A stretch of DNA of 64,000 nucleotides from an uncultured Oscillospiraceae bacterium. GTDB taxonomy: Bacteria > Bacillota > Clostridia > Oscillospirales > Acutalibacteraceae. Under the pieces are notes generated by a model. It did not search any database. It saw nothing but the letters and a program-made list of their open reading frames with translations, and had not been told where the DNA came from. Position numbers and translations under genes: made by a program. The first letter of the stretch is position 1; each line of letters starts with the position of its first letter. Where the stretch lies: assembly GCA_900543305.1 (NCBI GenBank), contig UQQZ01000001.1:20035-84034 (forward strand), given 5' to 3'. Positions 55,546-63,485 of this stretch are shown in pieces.

Positions 55546-55708
55546 TAGACAAGGAAAGAGGCATGTCGGAAATTGCGACACGCCCCTGTTACTGTTACAT
55601 TTTGGGACACAAGCCCTCAAATGTCCCTTGTTTCCTAAAAACTTCCTGACTATCCTAAAGATATATCCTGCGCGTTTTGTGTTTGGACGAAGAAAGGGAT
55701 GACGCTTC

Positions 55709-56731
55709 ATGGAGGATCATACTTCCCGCATCATCATAGAAACTGTATTGAAAAAAACCTTGAGGGAAATCAAGGAGTCTCCGGAACGCAGTGTCCGAAA
55801 CCTTGTGGACTTGGCACTCCACTTTTCAAAGGGACGTTTCCAGCATTCATTTTTCGCCGCAGCACAGACCATGCTGCAAGATGACAGAAGTCACTATTAT
55901 GCGCTGATCAAGGATACGGTTTACCATGTAGATGAGGAGCGTCTTTTAAACTTTGGAATGAATCTGGGCTACAACGGCTGTACTGTGGGGGCGGCTGTCA
56001 TCAGAAAAAAAGAGGAAGTCGAGGGCTATAATATTCCATGGATGCTGACCCTGCAACTGAACCCCAAGCAGCAAGAACGGTACGAAACGGTGATCACCCA
56101 AGGAGAGTCCATGGGAATCCATACCTGGTTATTGGCTGCCGAAGAGGAACCGGAATTCGCCTTTTCTCTGGTGGAGAAGCACCAGGACAGTGCATTCATT
56201 CTGCTGTGTCATCCCAGCGCTGTCACCTCCATCTTTCTGGAGCGCGCTTCGGCCTGCACAAATCTAATGATTGCCGTCCACACGGAGCCGGGCTGCCATG
56301 AAGCCTGTGGTCGGCTTCGGGAAGCCAGACTCCTGTACGCTGTGTGCAGCTGCTATGACGAACATGATGTGGAACAGATTGAAAATGGCCAGCTCTTTGA
56401 AACGATGGAACAGATGCATCCCGTATTCACGGGTCTCTACGCTGCAAACGGTTGCCCAAAATCAGCCCAGGAACGGGTGTGGAAAGCCATAAACCGGGCA
56501 AGAAACGGTCAATGCTTTCAAACGATTATCTGGGAATTGGGCTTTGATTCCGATCATGTTGACAACATTATTTCCAGTGAGCCCTGCTCTGCAGGCTTTA
56601 ACACCGAGGGCAACCTCATTTCGCTGCGTACCTATGAAGCAAATGATGCATACAATCTGTTCCGGCAGGATCTTCCCCATATCTTAAAACGAGCCTTTCC
56701 CAAATCGTGCCCCCAAAAAGTTATGGTATAA
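55709..56731 (+). CDS. Cysteine-less radical-SAM-like protein
   Basis: 340 residues. I see collinear similarity to the divergent radical SAM protein: the helical N-terminal part (RNLVDLALHFSKGRF; HYYALIKDTV), the link into EEVEGYNIPWMLTLQLNPK (compare KKHGCNIPWAILLDPTSACN), and a mid region GIHTWLLAAEEEPEF in the place of GTYMYIYTGGEPL. The CxxxCxxC motif is missing, so it cannot bind the SAM cluster. Probably a regulatory or structural partner of the radical SAM enzyme. ATG 55709 with AAGGGATG upstream. Confidence 0.65.
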   Translation: MEDHTSRIIIETVLKKTLREIKESPERSVRNLVDLALHFSKGRFQHSFFAAAQTMLQDDRSHYYALIKDTVYHVDEERLLNFGMNLGYNGCTVGAAVIRKKEEVEGYNIPWMLTLQLNPKQQERYETVITQGESMGIHTWLLAAEEEPEFAFSLVEKHQDSAFILLCHPSAVTSIFLERASACTNLMIAVHTEPGCHEACGRLREARLLYAVCSCYDEHDVEQIENGQLFETMEQMHPVFTGLYAANGCPKSAQERVWKAINRARNGQCFQTIIWELGFDSDHVDNIISSEPCSAGFNTEGNLISLRTYEANDAYNLFRQDLPHILKRAFPKSCPQKVMV

Positions 56732-56770
56732 TCCAAAAAGGAATGAGGGAAATAGTGGCGAACAAACTGC

Positions 56771-56798
56771 AAAAGGGCAGACGAAATGCCGTCTGCCC
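56771..56798 (-). terminator. Terminator of the TetR gene
   Basis: Stem GGGCAGACG / CGTCTGCCC (56775-56783, 56790-56798) with TTTT on the minus strand. It may also stop the convergent 55709 gene. Confidence 0.75.
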
Positions 56799-56803
56799 CC
56801 TGC

Positions 56804-57352
56804 TTACTTTTCTTCTTTCATATCCTGATACACATCTGTGGCCGCGCCTTGGACCACCATTTTCATGGCAGACACAAATTCTTCCGGCGGCATGCAGTCC
56901 TTATCCAGCAGCCATCGCTCAATAGAGCAAACAAAACCATCTGTCAGAAAATCAAGGCATATCTGCGGGATTTCCTGTCCTTTCAGGATAAATTCGATCC
57001 TGTCGCGAAACAAGGGCCGCGCAAATTCACGCAAATGTTCCGAAAAGGAATTCTGTCCTGTAACGCGCAACACCTTACAGTAAAAGTTTCTGTTTTTATA
57101 AAAGTACTCGCATATTCTTTCAAAAGAATCCCATTTAACTTCCGGACGGTTCATCATCAGGGCAATAAATTCCGTATCAAAAATCCAATTAACCAGGTCA
57201 TATTTGTCTTTGAAATGATAATAAAAGCTCTTGCGATTCATGCCGCATCTTTCGCAAATGCTTGCAATGTTGATTTTCTCAAAGGGAAGCTCTTCCATCA
57301 GTTCCTTGAGAGCGAACGCCAATGCTTTCTTGGTAATATTGGAATCTGCCAC
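56804..57352 (-). CDS. TetR/AcrR family regulator
   Basis: 182 residues from GTG 57352, which follows GGGGGG by seven bases. N-terminal helix-turn-helix KINIASICERCGMNRKSFYYHFKDKYDLVNWIF is a DhaS-type TetR domain; the C-terminal half is helical. It probably controls the radical SAM pair (genomic proximity only). A 78-codon frame extension runs through the riboswitch terminator and is not coding. The mRNA leader carries a riboswitch-like element. Confidence 0.85.
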   Translation of the reverse strand: MADSNITKKALAFALKELMEELPFEKINIASICERCGMNRKSFYYHFKDKYDLVNWIFDTEFIALMMNRPEVKWDSFERICEYFYKNRNFYCKVLRVTGQNSFSEHLREFARPLFRDRIEFILKGQEIPQICLDFLTDGFVCSIERWLLDKDCMPPEEFVSAMKMVVQGAATDVYQDMKEEK

Positions 57353-57542
57353 CGTAAATCCCCCCTTCTCACAAACTCCCACATGCTCCAGCAGAATCAT
57401 TCCCCCGCAAATTCTGCTTTTGATTTGTCTCTGGCAAATACATGGCAAATCTTTGGTGCCAGCGACAGAGAATAAAAACATTGTAATCCCACGCAACAGG
57501 TTCGCGAAGATAACTTGCAACCCGAAGAAAATGCGTGTATAT

Positions 57543-57580
57543 AAAGAAAAAAGACTTACCTGCCTCCAGCAGATAAGTCT
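57543..57580 (-). terminator. Terminator of the riboswitch-like leader
   Basis: Stem AGACTTACCTGC / GCAGATAAGTCT (57552-57563, 57569-57580), one mismatch, followed by TTTTTT on the minus strand. It overlaps the 3' end of the aptamer, the usual arrangement for transcriptional riboswitches. Confidence 0.8.
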
Positions 57581-57655
57581 CGTCATTTAAGATAATACCA
57601 GGAACGGATCCAGTATGTTGGTATCACCACACAACTTGTGCTGACTACTCCCCTA
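57575..57655 (-). promoter_or_regulatory. Candidate yybP-ykoY (Mn2+) riboswitch aptamer
   Basis: The minus strand reads GGGGAGTAG near its 5' end (57645-57653), then CAACATACTGG in the middle and GACGAGACTTA (57575-57585) at the 3' end. These three blocks in this order are the conserved elements of the yybP-ykoY riboswitch, which binds Mn2+. A terminator overlaps the 3' block. Usual targets are Mn exporters, but the next gene is a TetR regulator about 220 bases away. Confidence 0.65.
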
Positions 57656-57912
57656 TTCCTGCAATTATATCAGAAGAAACTTGTTTTTTCAACAGCATCC
57701 TACAAAAATCCATTTGGCAAATGAAGCTTCCTGTCCCAAAATGGCACAAACACTCTTCTGAGAGCAAAAGTCCGACGCGAGAGGTTTTTTGTCCAATGAA
57801 AAGCCATGGCGTCATGGTATCATGTTGATCAGATGAGTCCGTTGGAAAGTCTGTAAAAAACTATTTTTACAGCGGTTTAATCGTTCATCTGGATAGTTTG
57901 GGGGATCGTATT
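57587..57912. other. Region between TetR leader and plsY-like gene
   Basis: Apart from the riboswitch and its promoter, it holds an inverted repeat CTGTAAAAA / TTTTTACAG (57851-57859, 57864-57872), and TGTCCCAAAATG (57732-57743), which is the reverse complement of a site at 55598-55609 near the radical SAM promoter. The repeated 12-mer may be an operator shared by the two loci. Confidence 0.4.
57664..57692 (-). promoter_or_regulatory. Promoter of the riboswitch-TetR transcript
   Basis: Minus-strand TTGAAA (57687-57692), 17 bases, TATAAT (57664-57669) with an extended -10 TGA. It would start transcription just before the GGGGAGTAG block. Confidence 0.75.
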
Positions 57913-58518
57913 TTGCGTAATGTAATTTTTATAGTATTCGGGTATCTTTCCGGGAGCATTCTGTATGCCCAGATCTTTGCCCGATTGTTTTACAACAAAA
58001 ACCTGATGGAAATCAGCCCTGACAACAATCCGGGCACCGCCAACGCTTATCAATACGGTGGGTTTTGGTGCGGCACAGCAACACTGATCTGTGATTTGCT
58101 CAAGGGATTCATTCCTGTTTCCCTCTTTATGGCAGGCGCGAGCCAGGGACCTTGCGTCAATGCGCTTGTATTGGCTGCTCCTGTAATCGGCCATACCTTT
58201 CCGGTATTTCACCACTTTCGCGGCGGAAAAGGTATTGCGGTCACTTTCGGATGTCTGTTAGGTCTGCTTCCCATCTGGGAACCGTTGGCCACATTGGCTC
58301 TCTATTTTTTACTCTTTTCGGTTGTCATCCGGATTATCCCTACTTATTACCGCACCCTTGCAGCCTATCTGTGTTCCCTGGTAAACATCTTCTTTATTTC
58401 CAATTTTAGGGAAATCTGGATAGGATTTGGGCTTATTTGTATGGTTGTCCTCTTCAGACTGCTGACCAGTAAAGAGGAGAAAAAACAATTAGAGGTGAAA
58501 ATGCTGTGGATGCGCTGA
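57913..58518 (+). CDS. PlsY-like glycerol-3-phosphate acyltransferase
   Basis: 201 residues with about five membrane helices. FGYLSGSILYAQIFARL, the NNPGTANAYQYGGFWCG block and HHFRGGKGIAVTFGCLLGLLP are the PlsY signature motifs. PlsY acylates glycerol-3-phosphate with acyl phosphate. TTG 57913 lies eight bases after GGGGG and fits PlsY length; TTG 57898 is the alternative. It may be a second, non-housekeeping copy, next to a remnant of a lipid glycosyltransferase. Confidence 0.8.
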   Translation: MRNVIFIVFGYLSGSILYAQIFARLFYNKNLMEISPDNNPGTANAYQYGGFWCGTATLICDLLKGFIPVSLFMAGASQGPCVNALVLAAPVIGHTFPVFHHFRGGKGIAVTFGCLLGLLPIWEPLATLALYFLLFSVVIRIIPTYYRTLAAYLCSLVNIFFISNFREIWIGFGLICMVVLFRLLTSKEEKKQLEVKMLWMR

Positions 58519-58649
58519 TTCTATCTTGCGGCACAGGAGGCGGACATGACTCCGCAGCAAAGGCCATTGCGCCACTCTGCTCGATCTATTTTTCTAACGA
58601 CAGCGTTTCCATACTTCATAACCGGTTACGGCTATTTCTATTTTATTAA
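58506..58649 (+). pseudogene. Truncated N-terminus of a UgtP/MGD-type glycosyltransferase
   Basis: GTG 58506 has GAGGTG eight bases upstream and overlaps the end of plsY. The frame reads VDALILSCGTGGGHDSAAKAIA, the typical N-terminus of diacylglycerol glucosyltransferases (LILSCNTGGGHNSAA), then turns to non-family sequence and stops at 58649 after 47 codons. The normal protein has about 370-400 residues, so this is a deletion remnant. Confidence 0.7.
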
Positions 58650-58680
58650 TTAAATTATACATATGGTGGGAGGACTGCAA

Positions 58681-59526
58681 GTGGAACCAATTTCCCTTTT
58701 AACAACGCTGGACCAGAATTATCTGCCACAGCTCCAGATACTGCTCACATCGCTGTCTTTCAACAACCTCAACGACACCTTTTCCATTTTCTTGCTCCAT
58801 GGCGGCATCTCTGAAGATGCTCTTGTGCCTATTCAACGCCAATGTGATAAATATGGATACTCTTTTTTATCTGTCCGCGTGGACGATGATTTGTTTGAAG
58901 ATGCTCCCGTTACCCAACAATACCCCAAGGAAATGTACTACCGTCTGCTGGCACCATATCTTTTGCCGAAACCGGCAAAACGTATCCTCTATTTGGATCC
59001 TGACATATTGGTTATCAATCCCCTCCGCCCTCTGTGGGAAACGAAATTAGAGGGCAATCTCTTTGCTGCCGCAGCCCATACAGGCAAGACAGAGCTGGCC
59101 AATAACGTCAACCAACTTCGGCTCGGGACAAACCGGGCTTACTACAACTCCGGTGTCCTATTGATGGATTTGGAAGCCGGTCGTCAACAAATCGATCCCC
59201 AAGCGCTTTTTCGCTATGTGGAACAGCACCGCAGGGAGTTGATTTTGCCCGATCAGGATATTATGAACGCTCTATATAGCGAGCAGATTTTGCCGATAGA
59301 CGATGGAATCTGGAATTACGATGCGCGCAATTACAGCAATTACCTGCTCCGGAGCGGTGGGATCTATGACACACAATGGGTCATGGCACACACATCCATC
59401 CTGCACTTTTGCGGAAAACAAAAGCCGTGGAAGAAAAATTATATGTACCGGTTCGGGGTCTTGTATCAGCACTACATGCAGTTGACGCGCAGAAGCCTTG
59501 GATCAGATTCTCTCCTATCCATTTAG
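58681..59526 (+). CDS. GT8 family glycosyltransferase
   Basis: 281 residues. ISLLTTLDQNYLPQLQILLTS start, KRILYLDPDILVINPL with the DxD-type DPD, and AYYNSGVLLMDL define family GT8, retaining transferases using UDP-glucose or UDP-galactose. GTG 58681 follows GGGAGGA by six bases. It ends before a bidirectional terminator. Possibly replaced the damaged lipid glycosyltransferase nearby (inference). Confidence 0.85.
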   Translation: MEPISLLTTLDQNYLPQLQILLTSLSFNNLNDTFSIFLLHGGISEDALVPIQRQCDKYGYSFLSVRVDDDLFEDAPVTQQYPKEMYYRLLAPYLLPKPAKRILYLDPDILVINPLRPLWETKLEGNLFAAAAHTGKTELANNVNQLRLGTNRAYYNSGVLLMDLEAGRQQIDPQALFRYVEQHRRELILPDQDIMNALYSEQILPIDDGIWNYDARNYSNYLLRSGGIYDTQWVMAHTSILHFCGKQKPWKKNYMYRFGVLYQHYMQLTRRSLGSDSLLSI

Positions 59527-59642
59527 GTGGCTTTGAGCTTCAGTGCCTACCTTATGAAGCACACCGCCCAATGGAGGTTACCTTTTCGACAAATCCCAAA
59601 TCGGATGATTTGCTTGCTTTGCATTTCCTGTGGGGACACATA

Positions 59643-59684
59643 AAAAACCGAACCTTGCACTAAACGGTGCGAGGTTCGGTTTTT
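59643..59684. terminator. Bidirectional terminator
   Basis: Stem ACCGAACCTTGCAC / GTGCGAGGTTCGGT (59647-59660, 59667-59680) flanked by A-tract and T-tract, so it can end both the GT8 transcript and the LarA transcript. Confidence 0.9.
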
Positions 59685-59699
59685 CAGTCAACAGCGAGA

Positions 59700-60998
59700 T
59701 TATGCCTGAGGCAGTGGGAAGGTGCTGCCGCCGTAAGGCATGAGAACGGTTTCCACCCCGTCGAGACTGCCACCGTTCCATTGGGCTGCCAGGGCCATTG
59801 CCTCGTCCAGCGTCTGAGCCACTTGAATCTTTGTGCGCCCAAAACGCTCCTTGGGAATGTCCGTGACCAAAATCAGGTGGTAATTCTCCGAAGTTTCGGC
59901 AAAGAGGAATCCTACAAATCCACCGATGGAAAAATCCGCCCGAAGAGCTTTCTCCCGTTCCTCCATGGTGTCATAAGCACAAATCTGGGCTTCACAATCC
60001 GGATCACCGAAACCTTCCCGACACTGGGACAGCAAGATCATGGTACCTCCGGGAGCCACAGCTGCCAAAGCGTTGGAGAGGGTTTTAGAAGTTTGATACA
60101 GGTTAATATCCTTGGGGAAGCCACCTGCACTGGCGATGACCAGCGGAGCACGGCGCGGAATGGAAACTCCATCCAACTGTTCCACAACCTTAGCAGCTGC
60201 TTTGTGGGCCTCTCGCCAGTCTCCGGCAAAGGCACCCACGATCTGATAATTGTCATCTACAATGACGTTGAGCAGGTAAGCGGGTTTCGCAAAGGCGGCA
60301 CACTCCATCAAGTCGCTGTGGAAAGGATTGTCCTCCCCCATATTGCCGTTGCAGACCCGGGGATTAGAGCCGCTGCCCAAACCATGATTCAGAGCGTTGT
60401 TGTGGTTGGTGTTGATGGTTTCCCGACCTGCAATACCGGGAACCACAGACTTCCGGCCACCGCCAAAGCCTGCTAGGAAGTGGTAAACGACACCGCCGGT
60501 AAGAATGATTTTGTCACAGGCCATGGCGTAACTGTTCAGCCACACAGGCGTGCCTCGGCTGGTGGTCCCCATATAGGTCAGGTGTTCCTTATCATCGCAC
60601 TGGTGATCCAGAAACCGGATACGGTGATAAAGGTCTTCCCCCACCAGGGAAATATGCTCCTCTTCCGTCTGCCGCCGGTGGGTACCGGTCGCGCAGAGAA
60701 TGAGGATATCCTCATCGGGTATGCCCGCCCGGTTGAGCCGTTCCACCAGAATGGGCAGATAGGTGCTGGGCTGCTGCCAGCGGCGAGTGACATCGGAGAT
60801 GAGGATACATACCTTGTCCCCTGCCTGGACAGCCTCCTCAATAGGACCGGCACCAATGGGATGATCCAAGGCATATTCGATGTGCTCCCGCACAGTCCGT
60901 TGGGGAAGCTCCACCGTGTTAGCGTGGACCTCCGCCACCACCTGCTGGGGATCCAAATCCACACTAAATTCTGTATCGCTGTATTTCATGGTTTCCAT
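59700..60998 (-). CDS. larA: LarA family nickel-dependent racemase
   Basis: 432 residues. VCILISDVTRRWQQP, LCATGTHRRQT, the pincer-cofactor Lys in AGFGGGRKSVVPGI and the His in INTNHNNAL match the LarA family (lactate racemase and homologues). The enzyme needs the nickel-pincer nucleotide made by LarB/C/E; those genes are not in the window. Start ATG 60998 with AAGGCG seven bases upstream, ATG 60989 possible. Substrate may be lactate or another 2-hydroxy acid. Confidence 0.88.
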   Translation of the reverse strand: METMKYSDTEFSVDLDPQQVVAEVHANTVELPQRTVREHIEYALDHPIGAGPIEEAVQAGDKVCILISDVTRRWQQPSTYLPILVERLNRAGIPDEDILILCATGTHRRQTEEEHISLVGEDLYHRIRFLDHQCDDKEHLTYMGTTSRGTPVWLNSYAMACDKIILTGGVVYHFLAGFGGGRKSVVPGIAGRETINTNHNNALNHGLGSGSNPRVCNGNMGEDNPFHSDLMECAAFAKPAYLLNVIVDDNYQIVGAFAGDWREAHKAAAKVVEQLDGVSIPRRAPLVIASAGGFPKDINLYQTSKTLSNALAAVAPGGTMILLSQCREGFGDPDCEAQICAYDTMEEREKALRADFSIGGFVGFLFAETSENYHLILVTDIPKERFGRTKIQVAQTLDEAMALAAQWNGGSLDGVETVLMPYGGSTFPLPQA

Positions 60999-61062
60999 AT
61001 TGTTTCGCCTTCGCCTTCTACTATTTTGATCTACTTATAGAAATATCAATATCGATTTACCG

Positions 61063-61094
61063 ATTATATTAGCACTTTACATCGAAGAAGTCAA
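61063..61094 (-). promoter_or_regulatory. Promoter of larA
   Basis: Minus-strand TTGACT (61089-61094) with TAATAT (61066-61071) at 17 bases, overlapping TATAAT (61063-61068) at 20. Both -10 readings are possible. Confidence 0.55.
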
Positions 61095-61137
61095 GAAATC
61101 CACCGCTTCTCCACAGAAGCCCACGCAGCAGATCTTC

Positions 61138-61533
61138 TCACAACAAATCCGACAGACGTTTGCTATAGAAAAAATCGTGGACCATCTGATCATACTCTTT
61201 CCAAAGGGGCAGCGTTTTACAACTCCCGGCCCTCTTACAGGGCGGCGCGTCCTTGGTCAGACAGTTGACAGTGGCAAGAGACCCCTCCATCCACTCCAAA
61301 ATTTCCCCTACGGTGTACTCCTCTGGCTCACGACACAGCACATAACCCCCTCCGTGCCCGCCGTGACCGATTACCATTTTCCCCCGTACAAGCTCTTTTA
61401 CAATAATTTCCAGGTATTTCTTGGAAATCTCCTGCCGGGCGGCAATGTCCTTTAAGGGGATATTGCCTTCCCCTTTGTGTTCCGCCAAATCAATCATCAC
61501 CCGCAATGCGTAGCGGCCTTTTGTGGAGACCAT
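61138..61533 (-). CDS. Rrf2 family regulator with Fe-S cysteines
   Basis: 131 residues. MVSTKGRYALRVMIDLA is the Rrf2 start; the winged helix is followed by VNCLTKDAPPCKRAGSC, three Cys spaced as in IscR/Rrf2 Fe-S proteins. Likely senses Fe-S or cysteine/sulfur status. ATG 61533 lies six bases after GAGGTG. It is divergent from the metY leader and probably controls it. Confidence 0.88.
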   Translation of the reverse strand: MVSTKGRYALRVMIDLAEHKGEGNIPLKDIAARQEISKKYLEIIVKELVRGKMVIGHGGHGGGYVLCREPEEYTVGEILEWMEGSLATVNCLTKDAPPCKRAGSCKTLPLWKEYDQMVHDFFYSKRLSDLL

Positions 61534-61554
61534 TACTTTCACCTCTTTTGACCT

Positions 61555-61584
61555 ATTGTACCATAGGATGAATAGGCATATCAA
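61555..61584 (-). promoter_or_regulatory. Promoter of the Rrf2 gene with operator-like dyad
   Basis: Minus-strand TTGATA (61579-61584), 18 bases, TACAAT (61555-61560). CCTAT...ATAGG (61553-61568) overlaps the -10 and is a candidate autoregulatory operator. Confidence 0.65.
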
Positions 61585-61616
61585 TCGGAGAAACTATAGA
61601 AAGTTATATAAACCTA

Positions 61617-61645
61617 TTGACATAGTAGGTCAATGTTGATAAAAT
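61617..61645 (+). promoter_or_regulatory. Promoter of the metY leader, overlapping a dyad
   Basis: TTGACA (61617-61622), 17 bases, TAAAAT (61640-61645). The dyad TTGAC-N7-GTCAA (61617-61633) covers the -35 and could be the Rrf2 operator, giving repression. Confidence 0.75.
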
Positions 61646-61693
61646 GCTCCTTGTACAAAAACGAGCAGACCAAAGAGAATGGAGGCGAAAGAA

Positions 61694-61792
61694 ATGAACA
61701 GCTCTGGCACTTGTAAGGTCACTGCCATTTCTCGCGATCGAATGCGCAGCTCCCGGGCAACCTCTATGGCCTGGGTGAAGTTGTGCACATGA
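61694..61792 (+). CDS. Short leader peptide ahead of metY
   Basis: 32 codons, ATG 61694 with a strong GGAGG eight bases upstream. The peptide has Cys at positions 7 and 31, the latter two residues before the end (KLCT). It stands between the promoter and an intrinsic terminator in the leader of a cysteine/methionine gene, so it may act as a ribosome-stalling attenuation peptide sensing cysteinyl-tRNA. Inference; no similar peptide is known to me. Confidence 0.5.
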   Translation: MNSSGTCKVTAISRDRMRSSRATSMAWVKLCT

Positions 61793-61852
61793 CACACACT
61801 TGCCAAAAAACTGTGCTGGAAGAACCTTCCCGCATAAAGCAGGTCATTTTGT

Positions 61853-61890
61853 CCGGGAGCTTAGAACAAGCTTCCGGTTTTTGTTTTTTG
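61853..61890 (+). terminator. Attenuator-like terminator in the metY leader
   Basis: 10-bp stem CCGGGAGCTT / AAGCTTCCGG (61853-61862, 61868-61877, one mismatch) followed by TTTTTGTTTTTT. It lies 59 bases before ATG 61949, inside the transcript of the gene. Confidence 0.85.
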
Positions 61891-61948
61891 AAAACCGTTG
61901 CGTTCCAATTGCTGAAACAACCCATACAGATCAAAGGAGATAACGATT

Positions 61949-63232
61949 ATGAGCAAATACAAATTTGAAACGCTTCAGCTTCATGTTGGCCAGGAACAGG
62001 CTGATCCCGCAACCGACGCCAGAGCGGTTCCTATCTATCAAACCACCTCTTATGTGTTCCACAATTCCGCCCACGCAGCCGCCCGTTTTGAGCTGACCGA
62101 ACCTGGCAACATCTATGGCCGCCTGACCAACTCCACGCAGGAGGTTCTGGAAAAGAGAATCGCCGCCCTGGAGGGAGGTGTGGCAGCCTTAGCTGTTGCA
62201 TCCGGCGCCGCTGCCATCACCTATACTTTGGAAGCCCTGGCCCAGCAAGGGGACCACATTGTGGCCCAGAAAACCATCTACGGGGGCAGTTACAACCTGC
62301 TGGCCCACACGCTGCCCCAGTACGGTGTGAGCGCCACCTTTGTGGATGCCCACAATCTGGAAGAAGTAGAATCCGCTATTCAACCCAACACCAAGGCGGT
62401 TTATCTGGAAACGCTTGGCAATCCCAACAGCGATATCCCCGACATTGCCGCCATCGGGGCCATTGCCCACAAACATGGACTTCCCCTGGTGATTGACAAC
62501 ACCTTCGGCACCCCATATTTGATCCGCCCCATCGAATACGGCGCGGATATCGTGGTCCACTCCGCGACCAAATTTATCGGCGGACATGGTACTTCTCTGG
62601 GAGGGGTTATTGTGGACTCCGGCAAATTTGACTGGAAAGCAAGCGGCAAGTATAATCCCATTGCCCAGCCCAATCCCAGTTATCACGGTGTTTCCTTTGT
62701 GGACGCTGCAGGACCAGCCGCTTTTGTCACTTACATCCGGGCAGTTTTACTGCGGGATACAGGCGCCGCCATTTCTCCCTTTAACGCGTTTCTGCTGCTG
62801 CAAGGTGTGGAAACCTTGTCTCTGCGTTTGGAGCGTCATGCAGAGAATACCAAGAAAGTGGTGGAATTTTTGACATCCCATCCGCAGGTTGTCAAAGTCA
62901 ACCACCCAAGCCTGCCCGATCATCCCGACCATGGGCTGTATGAAAAGTATTTTCCAAAGGGCGGCGCTTCCATCTTTACCTTTGAGATCAAGGGCGGACA
63001 GGATGCCGCATGGAAGTTTATCGACAACCTGAAAATCTTCTCCCTGCTGGCAAATGTGGCGGATGTGAAATCCTTAGTCATTCACCCGGCCACCACCACT
63101 CACAGCCAACTGAATGAGACGGAGCTGGCAGATCAGGGTATCACCCCCGGCACCATTCGGCTGTCCATTGGAACGGAACATGTGGATGACATCATTGAGG
63201 ATTTGGAACGCGGATTTGCAGCGGTCAGATAA
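61949..63232 (+). CDS. metY: O-acetylhomoserine sulfhydrylase / aminocarboxypropyltransferase
   Basis: 427-residue PLP enzyme. FETLQLHVGQEQADP start, ARAVPIYQTTSYVF, and VHSATKFIGGHGT with the PLP Lys at 208 are the OAH sulfhydrylase features; the length exceeds the cystathionine synthases (about 390). It makes homocysteine from O-acetylhomoserine and sulfide, or assimilates sulfide into cysteine. Regulated by a leader terminator and likely by the Rrf2 protein. Confidence 0.92.
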   Translation: MSKYKFETLQLHVGQEQADPATDARAVPIYQTTSYVFHNSAHAAARFELTEPGNIYGRLTNSTQEVLEKRIAALEGGVAALAVASGAAAITYTLEALAQQGDHIVAQKTIYGGSYNLLAHTLPQYGVSATFVDAHNLEEVESAIQPNTKAVYLETLGNPNSDIPDIAAIGAIAHKHGLPLVIDNTFGTPYLIRPIEYGADIVVHSATKFIGGHGTSLGGVIVDSGKFDWKASGKYNPIAQPNPSYHGVSFVDAAGPAAFVTYIRAVLLRDTGAAISPFNAFLLLQGVETLSLRLERHAENTKKVVEFLTSHPQVVKVNHPSLPDHPDHGLYEKYFPKGGASIFTFEIKGGQDAAWKFIDNLKIFSLLANVADVKSLVIHPATTTHSQLNETELADQGITPGTIRLSIGTEHVDDIIEDLERGFAAVR

Positions 63233-63338
63233 GGGAAAGTCCTGGGATGGCACCGAGAATGTGGGGTAATCCTATACCATTCCCCGCGGATTGGCGCCAT
63301 CGGTACTGGCCAGGTGAACGGGGATTTCTGCTCCGGTC

Positions 63339-63367
63339 TTGTCCCCTCCCCTTTTATCTTGTATAAT
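63339..63367 (+). promoter_or_regulatory. Promoter of the deformylase gene
   Basis: TTGTCC (63339-63344), 17 bases, TATAAT (63362-63367). The predicted start is about 110 bases before ATG 63486. Confidence 0.6.
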
Positions 63368-63485
63368 GAGAGTATTCTGGAGAAGAAAAGGACACGGCCA
63401 TGGTCATATTCCTCCCAGGCTGCCGTTTCCTTGGGACAGTGGGCGTCCCGGTGTCTGTCCTGTCTCCATAGAAGGAGAATCCCCC

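Noticed and set aside
57353..57586. 78-codon extension of the TetR protein
   Set aside because: It starts inside the riboswitch-like leader and passes the terminator stem; the GTG at 57352 has a strong ribosome binding site.
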